This document shows, one piece after another, positions 30,311 through 38,185 of a DNA stretch of 43,931 bases. The translations under genes and the position numbers were made by a program. How positions within the stretch are numbered: position 1 is the stretch's first letter; the number at the start of each line of letters is the position of its first letter. Source of the DNA: a virus; the IMG/VR virus record IMGVR_UViG_3300044623_000852, positions 1-43,931 of that record, one strand, 5' to 3'. The notes under the pieces were generated by a model. The model saw only the letters and a program-made list of their open reading frames with translations, did not search any database and had not been told where the DNA came from.

Positions 30311-32119
30311 TCAGTCATCACCCGCTCCGTCGATCGCCATCGACTCCAGTGCAGCAAGTTCCTGCCTCGTCCACACGACGTAGTTCTTCCGCGTGTCGCC
30401 AAGATGCCGGAACCTCCCGTGCTTGAAGTCCTGTGCCCCGAGGCTCCCAAGCAGTCGCCGTTTAAGTGCGAGCCGCTCGCCCTCAGTGACCTTGTGATTT
30501 CGCTCAATGTCCTCCCACACCTTCCCCCAAATGAACCACAACGTGCCGTCCTGCCTCCATGCGGCCCGTCCTGTCGGGTCGGGTATATCCTCGTCGCTCG
30601 GCTGGGAAGCCTGCATAAGACGATCGTGGAGCCAGCCAGCCAGAACCACGTACCGAAGGGATGACGCCCCCGGCCATTCCTCCTCGGCCGTCTCCAGCAG
30701 TTTCGCCTTGACCCCCTGCGTCCTGCGGCTCCTGGGCGTCTTGCTTGTGGCGTAGTCCTGAACCTTCAGCCCCCCGTCCCAAATGCCGTGCCACGCCTTC
30801 GGCTCGGCGTCGAGCATGATCTTGCCGGTCGCCGCCAAGACCGCAGCGGCGACTTTCATCGCACTGCGGTACTGATCCACGGTCAGGGAGACGTTCCCCG
30901 AACGGTTGGTCGTGTACTGCTTCCAAGCCGGAACGTGCAGTCGGTACTCCAGCGGATCCGAATGAACGATGGTAAGTTGCCAATCCCCCGGCCCCCATTC
31001 CGGCTCGGAGTCAGTGTTGGGGGTCAGCGGTGCGAACGACAGCCCGCTGGCCGTGAACGCTTCGCACGTTTTCTTCGGCACTGCCTTGCGTGGCTTCTTG
31101 CCGCCTTCGGCCGGCGGATCGCCACCCCCGTCACCGTTTGACGAATGGTGCCCCCTGCTCTCTGCCTCACCGCCGCCGTCACGCTCCGTCAGGTTTGCTG
31201 CCTCCATGGCGCTCTCCGGGTCATGCCCTGAGATGTGCGTCTTGCGAGCGAATGAGATGGCAGACCGAACCACCGACACAACCTCACCGTCAGGCAGAGG
31301 AGGCTTGCACATTGTCGCGTTGATGGCCCGCATCTTGGCGAGCAGATCCTGCTGCTCCTGCGGCCTGTCGATGTCCGGTCCACTGCGGAACGCCTCACGC
31401 ACGGCAAACCGATGCAGCTCGTTGTTCCTTCCTGGCCCATCGCCTCCGTACTGAACCGGATCATGGAGCAGCATCCTCGATGGCTTCTTTCCATTCCCAC
31501 CCTGGATGCCGCTGCCGTCATCGTTCCACAGGATCGTCAGTAGCTTCTCGGGGATCGGTGCCAACTCGACTTCGCTCGGGGACAAGCCATCAACCCACTG
31601 GTACACCTTGCCCGTGTGGTGCGTTGACGGCGGGATCACCGACTGCGATGCCCGCCCTCCGTTGCCGAAGCGAAACTCAATGCCCCGTAGCTTTTTCACT
31701 TGGATCGGCGGCAGGCTTTCATCCCACCGAAATAGCCGATGCGGACCGCGACCAGCGATGTAGGTCGGCGTGTAGATTTCACCGAGCCCCAAGTCCGACC
31801 AAGCAGCGGAGGCTTCCGGCCCGTCAAGTTCGACGTCAATCAAGCCGCTGGCTGGCCCGAGCAGAACCCCGATGTTGACGGGAGTGTCGCTGTCGAGCCA
31901 CGACAGGATTTCATCCTCGTCGGACGTTGCTCGCATCTGCCACCCGTCGCCACCAGCCGGATGCTTCCCCGGCGTTCCGCAGTCTTTGCCCTTCCAGCAA
32001 GTGCAGACAGTCGGCTCGCGGACGCCATACAGCCTGACAAGCTTCCATCCTTTGTCGTAGGTTCCAAGGAGCGATCCAATGCCCATTTGGTGAATCCGTT
32101 CGTGCGGTGTCTGTGACAT
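30311..32119 (-). CDS. Prim-Pol type primase-polymerase
   Basis: 602 residues, GGAGG upstream. The N-terminal domain (about 20-200) has a Cys-rich lead-in CTCWKGKDCGTPGKHP, then VNIGVLLGPASGLIDVELDG with catalytic Asp95 and Glu97, AGRGPHRLFRW with His127, and GIEFRFGNGGRASQSVIPPSTHHTG with Glu148: the three Prim-Pol motifs. A PriCT-like helical segment follows (GRNNELHRFAVREAFRSGPDI). The C-terminal third is helical and may bind DNA. It probably primes, and may extend, phage DNA. No separate replicative polymerase is visible. Confidence 0.88.
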   Translation of the reverse strand: MSQTPHERIHQMGIGSLLGTYDKGWKLVRLYGVREPTVCTCWKGKDCGTPGKHPAGGDGWQMRATSDEDEILSWLDSDTPVNIGVLLGPASGLIDVELDGPEASAAWSDLGLGEIYTPTYIAGRGPHRLFRWDESLPPIQVKKLRGIEFRFGNGGRASQSVIPPSTHHTGKVYQWVDGLSPSEVELAPIPEKLLTILWNDDGSGIQGGNGKKPSRMLLHDPVQYGGDGPGRNNELHRFAVREAFRSGPDIDRPQEQQDLLAKMRAINATMCKPPLPDGEVVSVVRSAISFARKTHISGHDPESAMEAANLTERDGGGEAESRGHHSSNGDGGGDPPAEGGKKPRKAVPKKTCEAFTASGLSFAPLTPNTDSEPEWGPGDWQLTIVHSDPLEYRLHVPAWKQYTTNRSGNVSLTVDQYRSAMKVAAAVLAATGKIMLDAEPKAWHGIWDGGLKVQDYATSKTPRSRRTQGVKAKLLETAEEEWPGASSLRYVVLAGWLHDRLMQASQPSDEDIPDPTGRAAWRQDGTLWFIWGKVWEDIERNHKVTEGERLALKRRLLGSLGAQDFKHGRFRHLGDTRKNYVVWTRQELAALESMAIDGAGDD

Positions 32120-32143
32120 TCGTCCCGTTTTCCTCCAGCGGTT

Positions 32144-32174
32144 CCGACCGGGGGGCGAACTGCCCCCCGGTCGG
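32144..32174 (-). terminator. Perfect 13-bp GC hairpin
   Basis: CCGACCGGGGGGC and GCCCCCCGGTCGG form a perfect 13-bp stem with a 5-nt loop, between the SSB-like gene and the Prim-Pol gene. No U tract follows. It may attenuate transcription or protect the upstream mRNA end. Confidence 0.5.
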
Positions 32175-32189
32175 CTTCCGCAAAATCAG

Positions 32190-32981
32190 TCACTCGTCGG
32201 TTTCGATCTGACGCTCGACAGCCTTCAGCGGGTTGGTGTAGAGACGCTGAATCGCAGCACCGGCCTCCTTGCTGATCTTGCCCGTGAGACGCGGGATGAT
32301 CTGCGAGTAGTCGATGCCACCCTGAGACGTTGCCTTCTCCAGCGTCAGGGAAACCCTGGCACGGAAGTGAGGAACCTCCAGCCGAGTCACGAACGGGGCG
32401 ACGGTCTTCAACGAACCCGGCCCGGCCGAAACGATCACAGGAAACGCCTCACCCTCCTGCAAGATCGCCATAACGCGCGACTCCTTGCACCGCCGCCCGA
32501 AGCCGCCGCGACCGCTGCCGTCCTTGTTCCACGGCAGACGGTTCCAGTCGTAGAGCCGGTTGCCGATGCGGCACTCCTCCAGAGCGACCGGGTCGATGTC
32601 ACCGAGATCGTCACTGACTCGCTCGGCTGTCCGAAGGTCGTAGGTCACCAGCAACGGTGGCTTTCCCTTCTGGATGTCCTCGCTATTCCACAAGACGCCA
32701 CGCTGGCCGTAGTAGGTGAGGATGCCCTCAATGGCCTTCGTCTCCACCTCGTTGTTCCCCGAGTCCAGATAGACCCAGGTTTTCCCGCCACCCGCTGGCG
32801 TCTTGACCTTCACCAGTGCGTTGAGGTCAAACCCACGCCCCTGCGTGTTGGCCTCAATCGCCTCCGCGATGTCACTGTCTGGCATCAGTGCCGGAAACAG
32901 CGAGACATCCACCTCCTCCAGACGAGACAACGACGTCCCGCCGCTTGCTGCAACTGCCGTGCTTGCTGAACTCTTAGCCAT
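32190..32981 (-). CDS. Conserved phage replication-associated protein (SSB-like)
   Basis: 263 residues from the ATG at 32981, with GGAGG 9 nt upstream. It follows the plan of a phage/plasmid family found beside Prim-Pol and helicase genes: GGKTWVYLDSGNNEVETKAIEGILTYYGQRGVLWNS, RCKESRVMAILQEGEAFPVIVSAGPGSLKTVAPFVTRL, ARVSLTLEKATSQGGIDYSQIIPRLTG. The single barrel-like core and location suggest single-stranded DNA binding or replisome scaffolding; this is inferred from synteny, as the family has no agreed function. Confidence 0.65.
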   Translation of the reverse strand: MAKSSASTAVAASGGTSLSRLEEVDVSLFPALMPDSDIAEAIEANTQGRGFDLNALVKVKTPAGGGKTWVYLDSGNNEVETKAIEGILTYYGQRGVLWNSEDIQKGKPPLLVTYDLRTAERVSDDLGDIDPVALEECRIGNRLYDWNRLPWNKDGSGRGGFGRRCKESRVMAILQEGEAFPVIVSAGPGSLKTVAPFVTRLEVPHFRARVSLTLEKATSQGGIDYSQIIPRLTGKISKEAGAAIQRLYTNPLKAVERQIETDE

Positions 32982-33011
32982 GAACACATCCTCCATGCCT
33001 GACTTCTGAAA

Positions 33012-33021
33012 CCCAAACAAT
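33012..33021 (-). repeat. Junction element, degenerate copy
   Basis: CCCAAACAAT, related to the TCCGAACAAT element of the early region (33-42 kb). It is 9 nt past the stop of the gene at 33031-33474 and about 30 nt before the SSB-like start. Confidence 0.3.
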
Positions 33022-33030
33022 TAGCCGCCG

Positions 33031-33474
33031 TCAGAGCGCTCTGCTCCGAAGTTGCGACTCCACGAACTCCGTCACCAAGCCGTCAAAAGCGGTCCCAGCG
33101 ACGAAAGACTCACCACGATTGCGGCCACGGTTCTTCGCCCGTTCAGCCAGCCATGCCTTGAGGGTTGCCGTTGCAACGGTCGTGATCTCCTCGGCAATCC
33201 CCTCCTTTTTTGCTGCGTCCAGCACCTTATCACGCTGGTCTGAGTTGACCGAAAGCCTCAGAGACTCCTGCATCCACCACGTTCGCCCGGCAACCTTGCA
33301 TCCGTCGAGGCCACTTGCCCCGAGGGACTCCAGCGCCAGCCGCTCCATGCGTTCAAGCCGTTCGTTCGCTGACTTGAGCGAGGCTTCGGCGGCTGACTTC
33401 TCGTCACGCAGCCTCGCCACCTCAGACAACAGGTCGGACAACTCGCTCGGAATAACCACCTCACCCGTACTCAT
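33031..33474 (-). CDS. Conserved phage protein with coiled coil
   Basis: 147 residues from the ATG at 33474 (TGATG). The N-terminal half is a coiled coil (ELSDLLSEVARLRDEKSAAEASLKSANERLERM), then GCKVAGRTWWMQESLRLSVNSDQRDKVLDAAKKEGI and VATATLKAWLAERAKNRG. The GrtW....slsv...nrd.Vl..a...gi block occurs in phage proteins next to replication genes. The role is unknown. Confidence 0.68.
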   Translation of the reverse strand: MSTGEVVIPSELSDLLSEVARLRDEKSAAEASLKSANERLERMERLALESLGASGLDGCKVAGRTWWMQESLRLSVNSDQRDKVLDAAKKEGIAEEITTVATATLKAWLAERAKNRGRNRGESFVAGTAFDGLVTEFVESQLRSRAL

Positions 33475-33758
33475 CAGTTGTTCTCCGGTTCGACCAAGAC
33501 ACACTGGACTACGGCCTGCCAATCGACCGTTCGGCGTAGGGCAGTCGCCAACGCCGCACTGAAAAACTCGTCCATCTGCGACATTGGCTCACGAAGCTCT
33601 TGGCAGATTTCGTGTTGGAGCCGAGCCGCCACCCGCGTGATGCACCAGCCTTCGCTCACCTGACTCGCAATGCGACGGCAGAGCTTCTTGTTCTGGCGAA
33701 TCATCTTCACCATGACCAGCGTCTCGCGATTCGCCACTACGTCACCGCTCAAGATCAT
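33474..33758 (-). CDS. Small helical protein
   Basis: 94 residues, mostly helical (VKMIRQNKKLCRRIASQVSEGWCITRVAARLQHEICQELREP). Start overlaps the helicase stop (ATGA) and the end overlaps the next gene. No recognised domain. It may be a partner of the SNF2-like helicase. Confidence 0.6.
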   Translation of the reverse strand: MILSGDVVANRETLVMVKMIRQNKKLCRRIASQVSEGWCITRVAARLQHEICQELREPMSQMDEFFSAALATALRRTVDWQAVVQCVLVEPENN

Positions 33759-35137
33759 GCCACTGCCTCCTTCCGGCTTGATAGCCGAGCCATAACGGAT
33801 GAAACGACGTCGCTCTTTGTCGTGAGTGCCCGATACACGGCCTCGTCAATCGTGTCGCGGGCAACAAGGTGGTAGTAGTGGCAGCAAGCGGACTCCTGGC
33901 CCGGCCTGCGGAGCCGCCGCAGTGCCTGCTCATAGATGCCCGGCGACCAATCGACCGAGTAGAAGACGGCGTGAGCAGACCGCGTCAGGTCGATCCCCTC
34001 CGCACCAGCACGAATCTGAACGCCGAGAACGTCGCTGTTCCCTGCCTTCCATGCAGCAAGAGTCTTTTCGCGGCCACTGACCTCGCTGTATCGCCTTCCC
34101 GTCTCCCGGCACAGTGCCTCAATCTCACGGGCATCGGACGAGAAGACGTAGAACACCACCAGCGGCTCTGCTCGGTCGAAGTCATCCAGCCAATCCCGAA
34201 GCGCTGCTCGCTTCGCCGGCATCCCGTCGATCAGCGATGCCGCTTCGGCCTCATCCACGCGGGCATATCCGCTCGTCGCCTGCCGCAGCCGGATCGTTCG
34301 GGCTAGTGCATTTGCACAGGTTACGAAGCCCGAGGACACCTCGGCCACCAACTCACGCTCCAACTCCTTGTAGAAACGCATCGTCTGCGGCGAGAGGTCA
34401 ACGGCGATCCGCTGGTGCGTCTCTTCTGGCAGATCAAGGACATCCTCGGTCGCCACCTTCCACACCCAAGGGTCCGTGATCTCAGCGAACTCCTCCTGCC
34501 GGATGTATCGCTTCACCTGGGACGGGAACATCGGGTTGACCTCGGCAAACCGCGACCGACAGCGGACGTATGACGGCCCGAAGACTTCGGGCTTGACGAA
34601 GCGGAACTGCCCGAACATATCCAGCGGACCATTCGGCATCGGCGTCCCCGTCAGGGCGAGCCGTCGAGCCGATTGATTCTTCGCAGCCAGTGCCGCAAGC
34701 CACTTGCTCGCCCTTCCGGTCGGTGACTTTGCCCGATGAGACTCATCAAGGATGATCCATGACCACGGCATGGAAGCGATGGCCTTGCCCAAATCGCCCT
34801 GCCAGACGGCGTCGTAGTTGGCGATCACCACAAGCGGTGTCGCCCCAGCCACCGTGACCGCCTGCTTGAGCCGTTCCGCCCTCTTCTTGGTGGCTCCCTG
34901 CGTCAGCAGCAGCGGCCTCGCTGGCCTACCCAGCACACCGCTCGCCATCAACGCACAAAGGGTCTTGCCGCCACCCATGCCGATCGCTGCCATCGCCCCC
35001 GGCTTGTCTCCAAGCCACTCAACGAACCGCGTCTGATGCTGCCTCGGCTCGTAGCCCCCGGCCGATGCCCGCTCGACCGCCTCACTCCACCATTCACCAA
35101 CGGCCTGCGGAGTGACCACAAGGATGTTCTTGCTCAT
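33755..35137 (-). CDS. SNF2-type superfamily 2 helicase
   Basis: 460 residues. Motifs: YEPRQHQTRFVEWL (Q-like), AAIGMGGGKTLCAL (Walker A, about 51-60), VVIANYDAVW, WSWIILDESHRAKSP (DESH, about 126-135), LALTGTPMPNG (III), then in the second lobe VVFYVFSSDAREIEAL, VLGVQIRAGAEGIDLTRSAHAVFYSVDWSPGIYEQALRRLRRPGQ (V and VI). This matches the small phage SNF2 helicases of replication modules. DNA remodelling at replication forks is likely. Confidence 0.93.
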   Translation of the reverse strand: MSKNILVVTPQAVGEWWSEAVERASAGGYEPRQHQTRFVEWLGDKPGAMAAIGMGGGKTLCALMASGVLGRPARPLLLTQGATKKRAERLKQAVTVAGATPLVVIANYDAVWQGDLGKAIASMPWSWIILDESHRAKSPTGRASKWLAALAAKNQSARRLALTGTPMPNGPLDMFGQFRFVKPEVFGPSYVRCRSRFAEVNPMFPSQVKRYIRQEEFAEITDPWVWKVATEDVLDLPEETHQRIAVDLSPQTMRFYKELERELVAEVSSGFVTCANALARTIRLRQATSGYARVDEAEAASLIDGMPAKRAALRDWLDDFDRAEPLVVFYVFSSDAREIEALCRETGRRYSEVSGREKTLAAWKAGNSDVLGVQIRAGAEGIDLTRSAHAVFYSVDWSPGIYEQALRRLRRPGQESACCHYYHLVARDTIDEAVYRALTTKSDVVSSVMARLSSRKEAVA

Positions 35138-35457
35138 GGACGATCCTCCGCAAGCTCCAGCAGCTTGCCGTCAACGTCCTCGCGGTTCTCCTCGACGTAG
35201 TTCTCGACCATCTCCTTCGCACGATTCCAGACCGCGAGCGTGAAGTCTGCCGTCCCTGGCTTCTTGGATGACAAGCACAGCAGTCGCCAGTCGAGCAGTT
35301 CCACTTCGTCAGGGGTCGGGGGCCAGCCGTCGCCGTTTGAGTCACGCCGACAGCCGGGATCGCCGGCATGGACGATGAACTCGACCTCGACATGGAGCGT
35401 GGCGAAGCCTCGGCCAAGCTCATCGTTCTCGTCAGGGATCTCGATGGTGAGTTTCAT
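35134..35457 (-). CDS. Conserved phage protein of unknown function
   Basis: 107 residues, ATGA-coupled to the SNF2 gene. It begins with an amphipathic strand pair (KLTIEIPDE, ATLHVEVEFIV), then GDPGCRRDSNGDGWPPTPDEVELLDWRLLCL with conserved-looking Pro-Asp and Trp positions, and an acidic helical C-terminus. Soluble, acidic overall, possibly a nucleic acid mimic or adaptor. No family is recognised. Confidence 0.6.
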   Translation of the reverse strand: MKLTIEIPDENDELGRGFATLHVEVEFIVHAGDPGCRRDSNGDGWPPTPDEVELLDWRLLCLSSKKPGTADFTLAVWNRAKEMVENYVEENREDVDGKLLELAEDRP

Positions 35458-35852
35458 GGCCCCACCTCCTCGGCGTTGGCGGCGACGATCTCAGCCTTGA
35501 TCGCCTCCAACTGCCGGTCGATCGCATCGCGGTATTGCGTCAGCTTCTCGCAGGCTTTCGCCAGAGCCTCGTTGCGGGTGTTGTAGGTGTTGTGATCGAC
35601 CGTCCGCAGGAACACTTGGCCGAGTCCACCACTGTGGCGGCAGACCGCGACGTTCCCCGGAAGTCGACCGAGGCACTCGTACGCTGAAATCCAATACTGG
35701 CAACCAGTCTTATCGTCGCACCTGTCATGAATGAACATGGTGTAGATGTGAGAGCCATCGGGGATCGGCGTTCCGTAGGTCTCAATCATCCCCGCGATAG
35801 CTGCCGCTGCCTCGGCGTCTCCGGTCATCGTCTCTGTTGATGCTTGGTCCAT
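35454..35852 (-). CDS. Unrecognised soluble protein
   Basis: 132 residues from the ATG at 35852 with AAGGA upstream; it ends by overlapping the next gene (ATGA). Central part: GTPIPDGSHIYTMFIHDRCDDKTGCQYWISAYECLGRLPG, a mixed strand region with three cysteines, and a helical end (LAKACEKLTQYRDAIDRQLEAIKAEIVAA). No family. Confidence 0.6.
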   Translation of the reverse strand: MDQASTETMTGDAEAAAAIAGMIETYGTPIPDGSHIYTMFIHDRCDDKTGCQYWISAYECLGRLPGNVAVCRHSGGLGQVFLRTVDHNTYNTRNEALAKACEKLTQYRDAIDRQLEAIKAEIVAANAEEVGP

Positions 35853-35904
35853 AGCGCGTTCCTTGCTGTGAGAGGGGGGAAGAGAATCCGTTCCTGAAAA
35901 GAAG

Positions 35905-35947
35905 TGCCGGGGGGCAGGGGGAAACGGAGAAACCCTGCCCCCCGGCA
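35905..35947 (-). terminator. Perfect 15-bp GC hairpin
   Basis: TGCCGGGGGGCAGGG and CCCTGCCCCCCGGCA form a perfect 15-bp stem with a 13-nt loop, 15 nt after the DUF932 stop. It is the longest hairpin in the window. No U tract follows in the transcript. Confidence 0.55.
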
Positions 35948-35962
35948 ACAGACAGCGGGGGA

Positions 35963-36853
35963 CTAGACCGCCATCTCCAACGCAATCCGCTCGGCACGGC
36001 GAACCGCACCGTCACGGAGCGAACGGATCACACGCCCCATCTCGTCGGGCCGACGCTGACGGGACGCCTCATGCTGCACGAACCCCTGGACGGCATTGAA
36101 TGCCTCCCAGGCAGACACCTGAAAGTCATTGCCCATCGTCGGGCGACCTGTCTTGACTCGCTCGTTCTGGAGCCTGCGGAAAATCGCCTCGGTGCGGTTC
36201 CGATGGATCGTCGCGGCACGACCCTCATCCCGCTTCGGCTCTCCGTAGACGGCGTTCAGGAACTCGACCATCTGAACCTGACGCCCCTCCATCGACTCGA
36301 TGAGTGCCGACAAGCTGCCCCACGACTCCTTGAGCGTGGAGAACTGCCCGATGAGCGTGTCCATCTCGCTGCGGAGTCCGCCGGTATGCCAGATCGAAAC
36401 CGTCGTGCCCTTGGTCTGCCGCATGATGTGCATATTGGAACAGGCATCACGCCAGTACCCCATCGAAGCCCTGAATGCCTGACCGCCGTACCCCGCGTTG
36501 ATGATCACGCGAGGGAAGACGTTGTCGGCGGTGCCGTAGACAGCCTTGCGATGCTCGACCGTGGGCTGGATGGAGACGAAGTGACCGTTGCGGAATCCGC
36601 ACTGGACGTCGGCTACACCGTCGAAGGCAGCGGACGCGGCCTCCACCAGAGCGAGGACATCGTCGGTGGTGTGCGGGACGTACCGCTGGCTCACGCTGCC
36701 TTGACCGACAACGTCATGCGTGTCGGAGCGGAACAGGGCGTACCACGGTGTCCGCATCCCCTCGGGGCCAGCCAGCGGGAAGCGGTCCACGCTGAAATCG
36801 AACGCTGACTTCACCTTGCTCACAACCGAGTTGTCCATCGTCGCGATGCTCAT
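35963..36853 (-). CDS. DUF932 protein
   Basis: 296 residues with the AAACGGAGA ribosome-binding sequence. It matches the phage/plasmid DUF932 family: TPWYALFRSDTHDVVGQGSVSQRYVPHTTDDVLALVEAA, then FVSIQP, VFPRVIINAGYGGQAFRASMGYWRDACSN, and a helical C-terminal part with WEAFNAVQGFVQHEAS. The family is widespread in phages and plasmids near replication genes. Its biochemical role is unknown. Confidence 0.85.
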   Translation of the reverse strand: MSIATMDNSVVSKVKSAFDFSVDRFPLAGPEGMRTPWYALFRSDTHDVVGQGSVSQRYVPHTTDDVLALVEAASAAFDGVADVQCGFRNGHFVSIQPTVEHRKAVYGTADNVFPRVIINAGYGGQAFRASMGYWRDACSNMHIMRQTKGTTVSIWHTGGLRSEMDTLIGQFSTLKESWGSLSALIESMEGRQVQMVEFLNAVYGEPKRDEGRAATIHRNRTEAIFRRLQNERVKTGRPTMGNDFQVSAWEAFNAVQGFVQHEASRQRRPDEMGRVIRSLRDGAVRRAERIALEMAV

Positions 36854-36888
36854 GATCTGTTCTCCGTTTTCTGAGTAGTGTTTCCAAG

Positions 36889-36900
36889 CCTAAACAATCA
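36889..36900 (-). repeat. Junction element (TCCGAACAAT family)
   Basis: CCTAAACAATCA on the plus strand. Minus strand TGATTGTTTAGG, located 36 nt upstream of the DUF932 start. One of six related copies in early gene junctions. Confidence 0.4.
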
Positions 36901-36951
36901 GTCCAGCGTCCCGGCCAACGCGGCCGCAACGCAAGTCATCGAATCCCGAAA

Positions 36952-37239
36952 TCAGCCGATTCTGCTGGCGATCTGCTCCGCTTTCGTCAGGAGCGTGAGC
37001 AGAGATGCCGCGTCACTTGCAAGCGAGCGAAGTTCCTCATGGGCTTCGTCTGGCGTCATCTCATTTCCCTTCACGTCGTCTTCCACGATGCCGCATGACA
37101 TATGAATCCTCATGCTTCGCAGTGCGCAGTCGAGTTGCTTTCTGATGACGCCAATCATCGTCGCGGTTGTTCTGGTCTGGTCGGCCAGGAGTCGGACAGA
37201 AAGCTGGTCGTGCTTCTGCTTTGTCGCGGTCATGGTCAT
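36952..37239 (-). CDS. Small helical early protein
   Basis: 95 residues from the ATG at 37239 (AAACGGAACC). Helical throughout: SVRLLADQTRTTATMIGVIRKQLDCALRSMRIHM and EAHEELRSLASDAASLLTLLTKAEQIASRIG. No recognised domain. It follows a junction element. Confidence 0.6.
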   Translation of the reverse strand: MTMTATKQKHDQLSVRLLADQTRTTATMIGVIRKQLDCALRSMRIHMSCGIVEDDVKGNEMTPDEAHEELRSLASDAASLLTLLTKAEQIASRIG

Positions 37240-37266
37240 GGTTCCGTTTTGAAAAGGGTTGGGGAG

Positions 37267-37277
37267 TCCGAACAATC
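37267..37277 (-). repeat. Junction element (TCCGAACAAT family)
   Basis: TCCGAACAATC on the plus strand, 2 nt past the stop of the gene at 37280-37522 and followed by GGACTCCCCAACCCTTTT in the transcript direction. Confidence 0.5.
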
Positions 37278-37279
37278 GG

Positions 37280-37522
37280 TCAGGAAGGGATCTGCGTCAC
37301 GCGAATCGTCTCGCCCGTCCAGGGGTTGATGCACTCTTCGCGGTGCAGCCCCTCCTGCTCACGGATCACGGCACACAGGTCTTCGATCAACGTCAGGACG
37401 TTGTCTACGTTCTTCGGGTTGTCGCCTACCTTCGTCTGGAGTCGCGTCTTCAGGTCATCGCGGCCAAGCGACCGGATCGCGTCCTGAATCTTCTTGAAGT
37501 CCATCTTGGAAGCAGGGGTCAT
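37280..37522 (-). CDS. Small early protein of unknown function
   Basis: 80 residues, CCAACGGAGA upstream. Mostly helical: MDFKKIQDAIRSLGRDDLKTRLQTKV and VDNVLTLIEDLCAVIREQEGLHREE, ending CINPWTGETIRVTQIPS. Small, charged, soluble. No family. Confidence 0.6.
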   Translation of the reverse strand: MTPASKMDFKKIQDAIRSLGRDDLKTRLQTKVGDNPKNVDNVLTLIEDLCAVIREQEGLHREECINPWTGETIRVTQIPS

Positions 37523-37554
37523 CGCAAGTCTCCGTTGGAAAGGGTGTTAGGGAG

Positions 37555-37565
37555 TCCGAACAATC
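37555..37565 (-). repeat. Junction element (TCCGAACAAT family)
   Basis: TCCGAACAATC overlapping the stop codon of the gene at 37564-37806 (TGATTGTTCGGA in the transcript). Confidence 0.5.
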
Positions 37566-37806
37566 AGCCGCGAAACGGAACCGTCGCCTTGCCGCTACGG
37601 TTGATAGTGCAGCGGGTCTTGCTACCCCACTTGCGGAACCCGTCATTCACGAAATCGCAGAGGCTCTGCTCGATAGCGGCCGCACGATCAGCGGCCTCAC
37701 GGCAGGCCGTCTCGACTTCGTGCCGGTTAAACTCCTCGGCCGTCATTCCGGTGGCCTTGCGGGCAGCGATTCGGGCAGCAATGCGAGCCTTCGTTGCGTC
37801 GTCCAT
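37564..37806 (-). CDS. Small basic early protein
   Basis: 80 residues from the ATG at 37806, with AAACGGAGACAAG upstream. Start MDDATKARIAARIAARKATGM, then HEVETACREAADRAAAIEQSLCDFVNDGFRKWGSKTRCTINRSGKATV. Helical with a short basic tail. It is the first gene behind promoter 37861-37888. No family. Confidence 0.62.
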   Translation of the reverse strand: MDDATKARIAARIAARKATGMTAEEFNRHEVETACREAADRAAAIEQSLCDFVNDGFRKWGSKTRCTINRSGKATVPFRG

Positions 37807-37860
37807 TTTCTTGTCTCCGTTTTTAAGAACCCCCCGAGGCGTCCGCCCCGGTATGACCCT

Positions 37861-37888
37861 AATATACACTATCGGCAAACGGTGTCAA
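37861..37888 (-). promoter_or_regulatory. Sigma70-type promoter P1
   Basis: On the minus strand, TTGACA (37888-37883), 16 nt, TATATT (37866-37861). The flanks CTATAG upstream and GCCGATAG within the spacer are shared with the promoter at 42973-43000. The leader to the gene start at 37806 is about 50 nt. Confidence 0.75.
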
Positions 37889-37951
37889 TAGCCTATAGAA
37901 ATAATTTTTCCCTCCCGTTTTGCTCTCGTTTTTCAGGGTTTTGCCGTTTTT

Positions 37952-38044
37952 GCCCCCCGGCCCCCCCCCGGCCCCCGGCCGGTTTTGGGCCCCCGGCCGG
38001 TCCCCCCGGCCCCACAGCGGGCCAGCCGGGGGCCGGGCAGGCGG
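37952..38044. other. G-run-rich non-coding block
   Basis: A 90-nt stretch almost entirely G and C between the 46-residue gene and promoter P1. On the minus strand it holds at least five runs of three or more G. It is likely to fold into strong stems or a G-quadruplex, and may act as a transcription barrier ahead of P1. No gene is seen in it. Confidence 0.5.
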
Positions 38045-38185
38045 TCACGGGCCAGCCCCCCCGGCCCCACGGACCACCGCGTCAATGAACGCGGTGACCG
38101 CTCGGGCCATCGGCGTGTCGCTTCCCAACTCCTGGCCAATACGGACGAGCGTCAAGGCCATCACGATTGAGTCGATGGACTTCAT
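38045..38185 (-). CDS. 46-residue protein coupled to the Pyr_excise gene
   Basis: A very short gene: ATG at 38185 overlaps the previous stop (ATGA). Sequence begins MKSIDSIVMALTLVRIGQELG and continues MARAVTAFIDAVV before a Gly-rich end. Helical and mildly hydrophobic. The last codons run into the GC-rich block. No function is assigned. Confidence 0.55.
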   Translation of the reverse strand: MKSIDSIVMALTLVRIGQELGSDTPMARAVTAFIDAVVRGAGGAGP

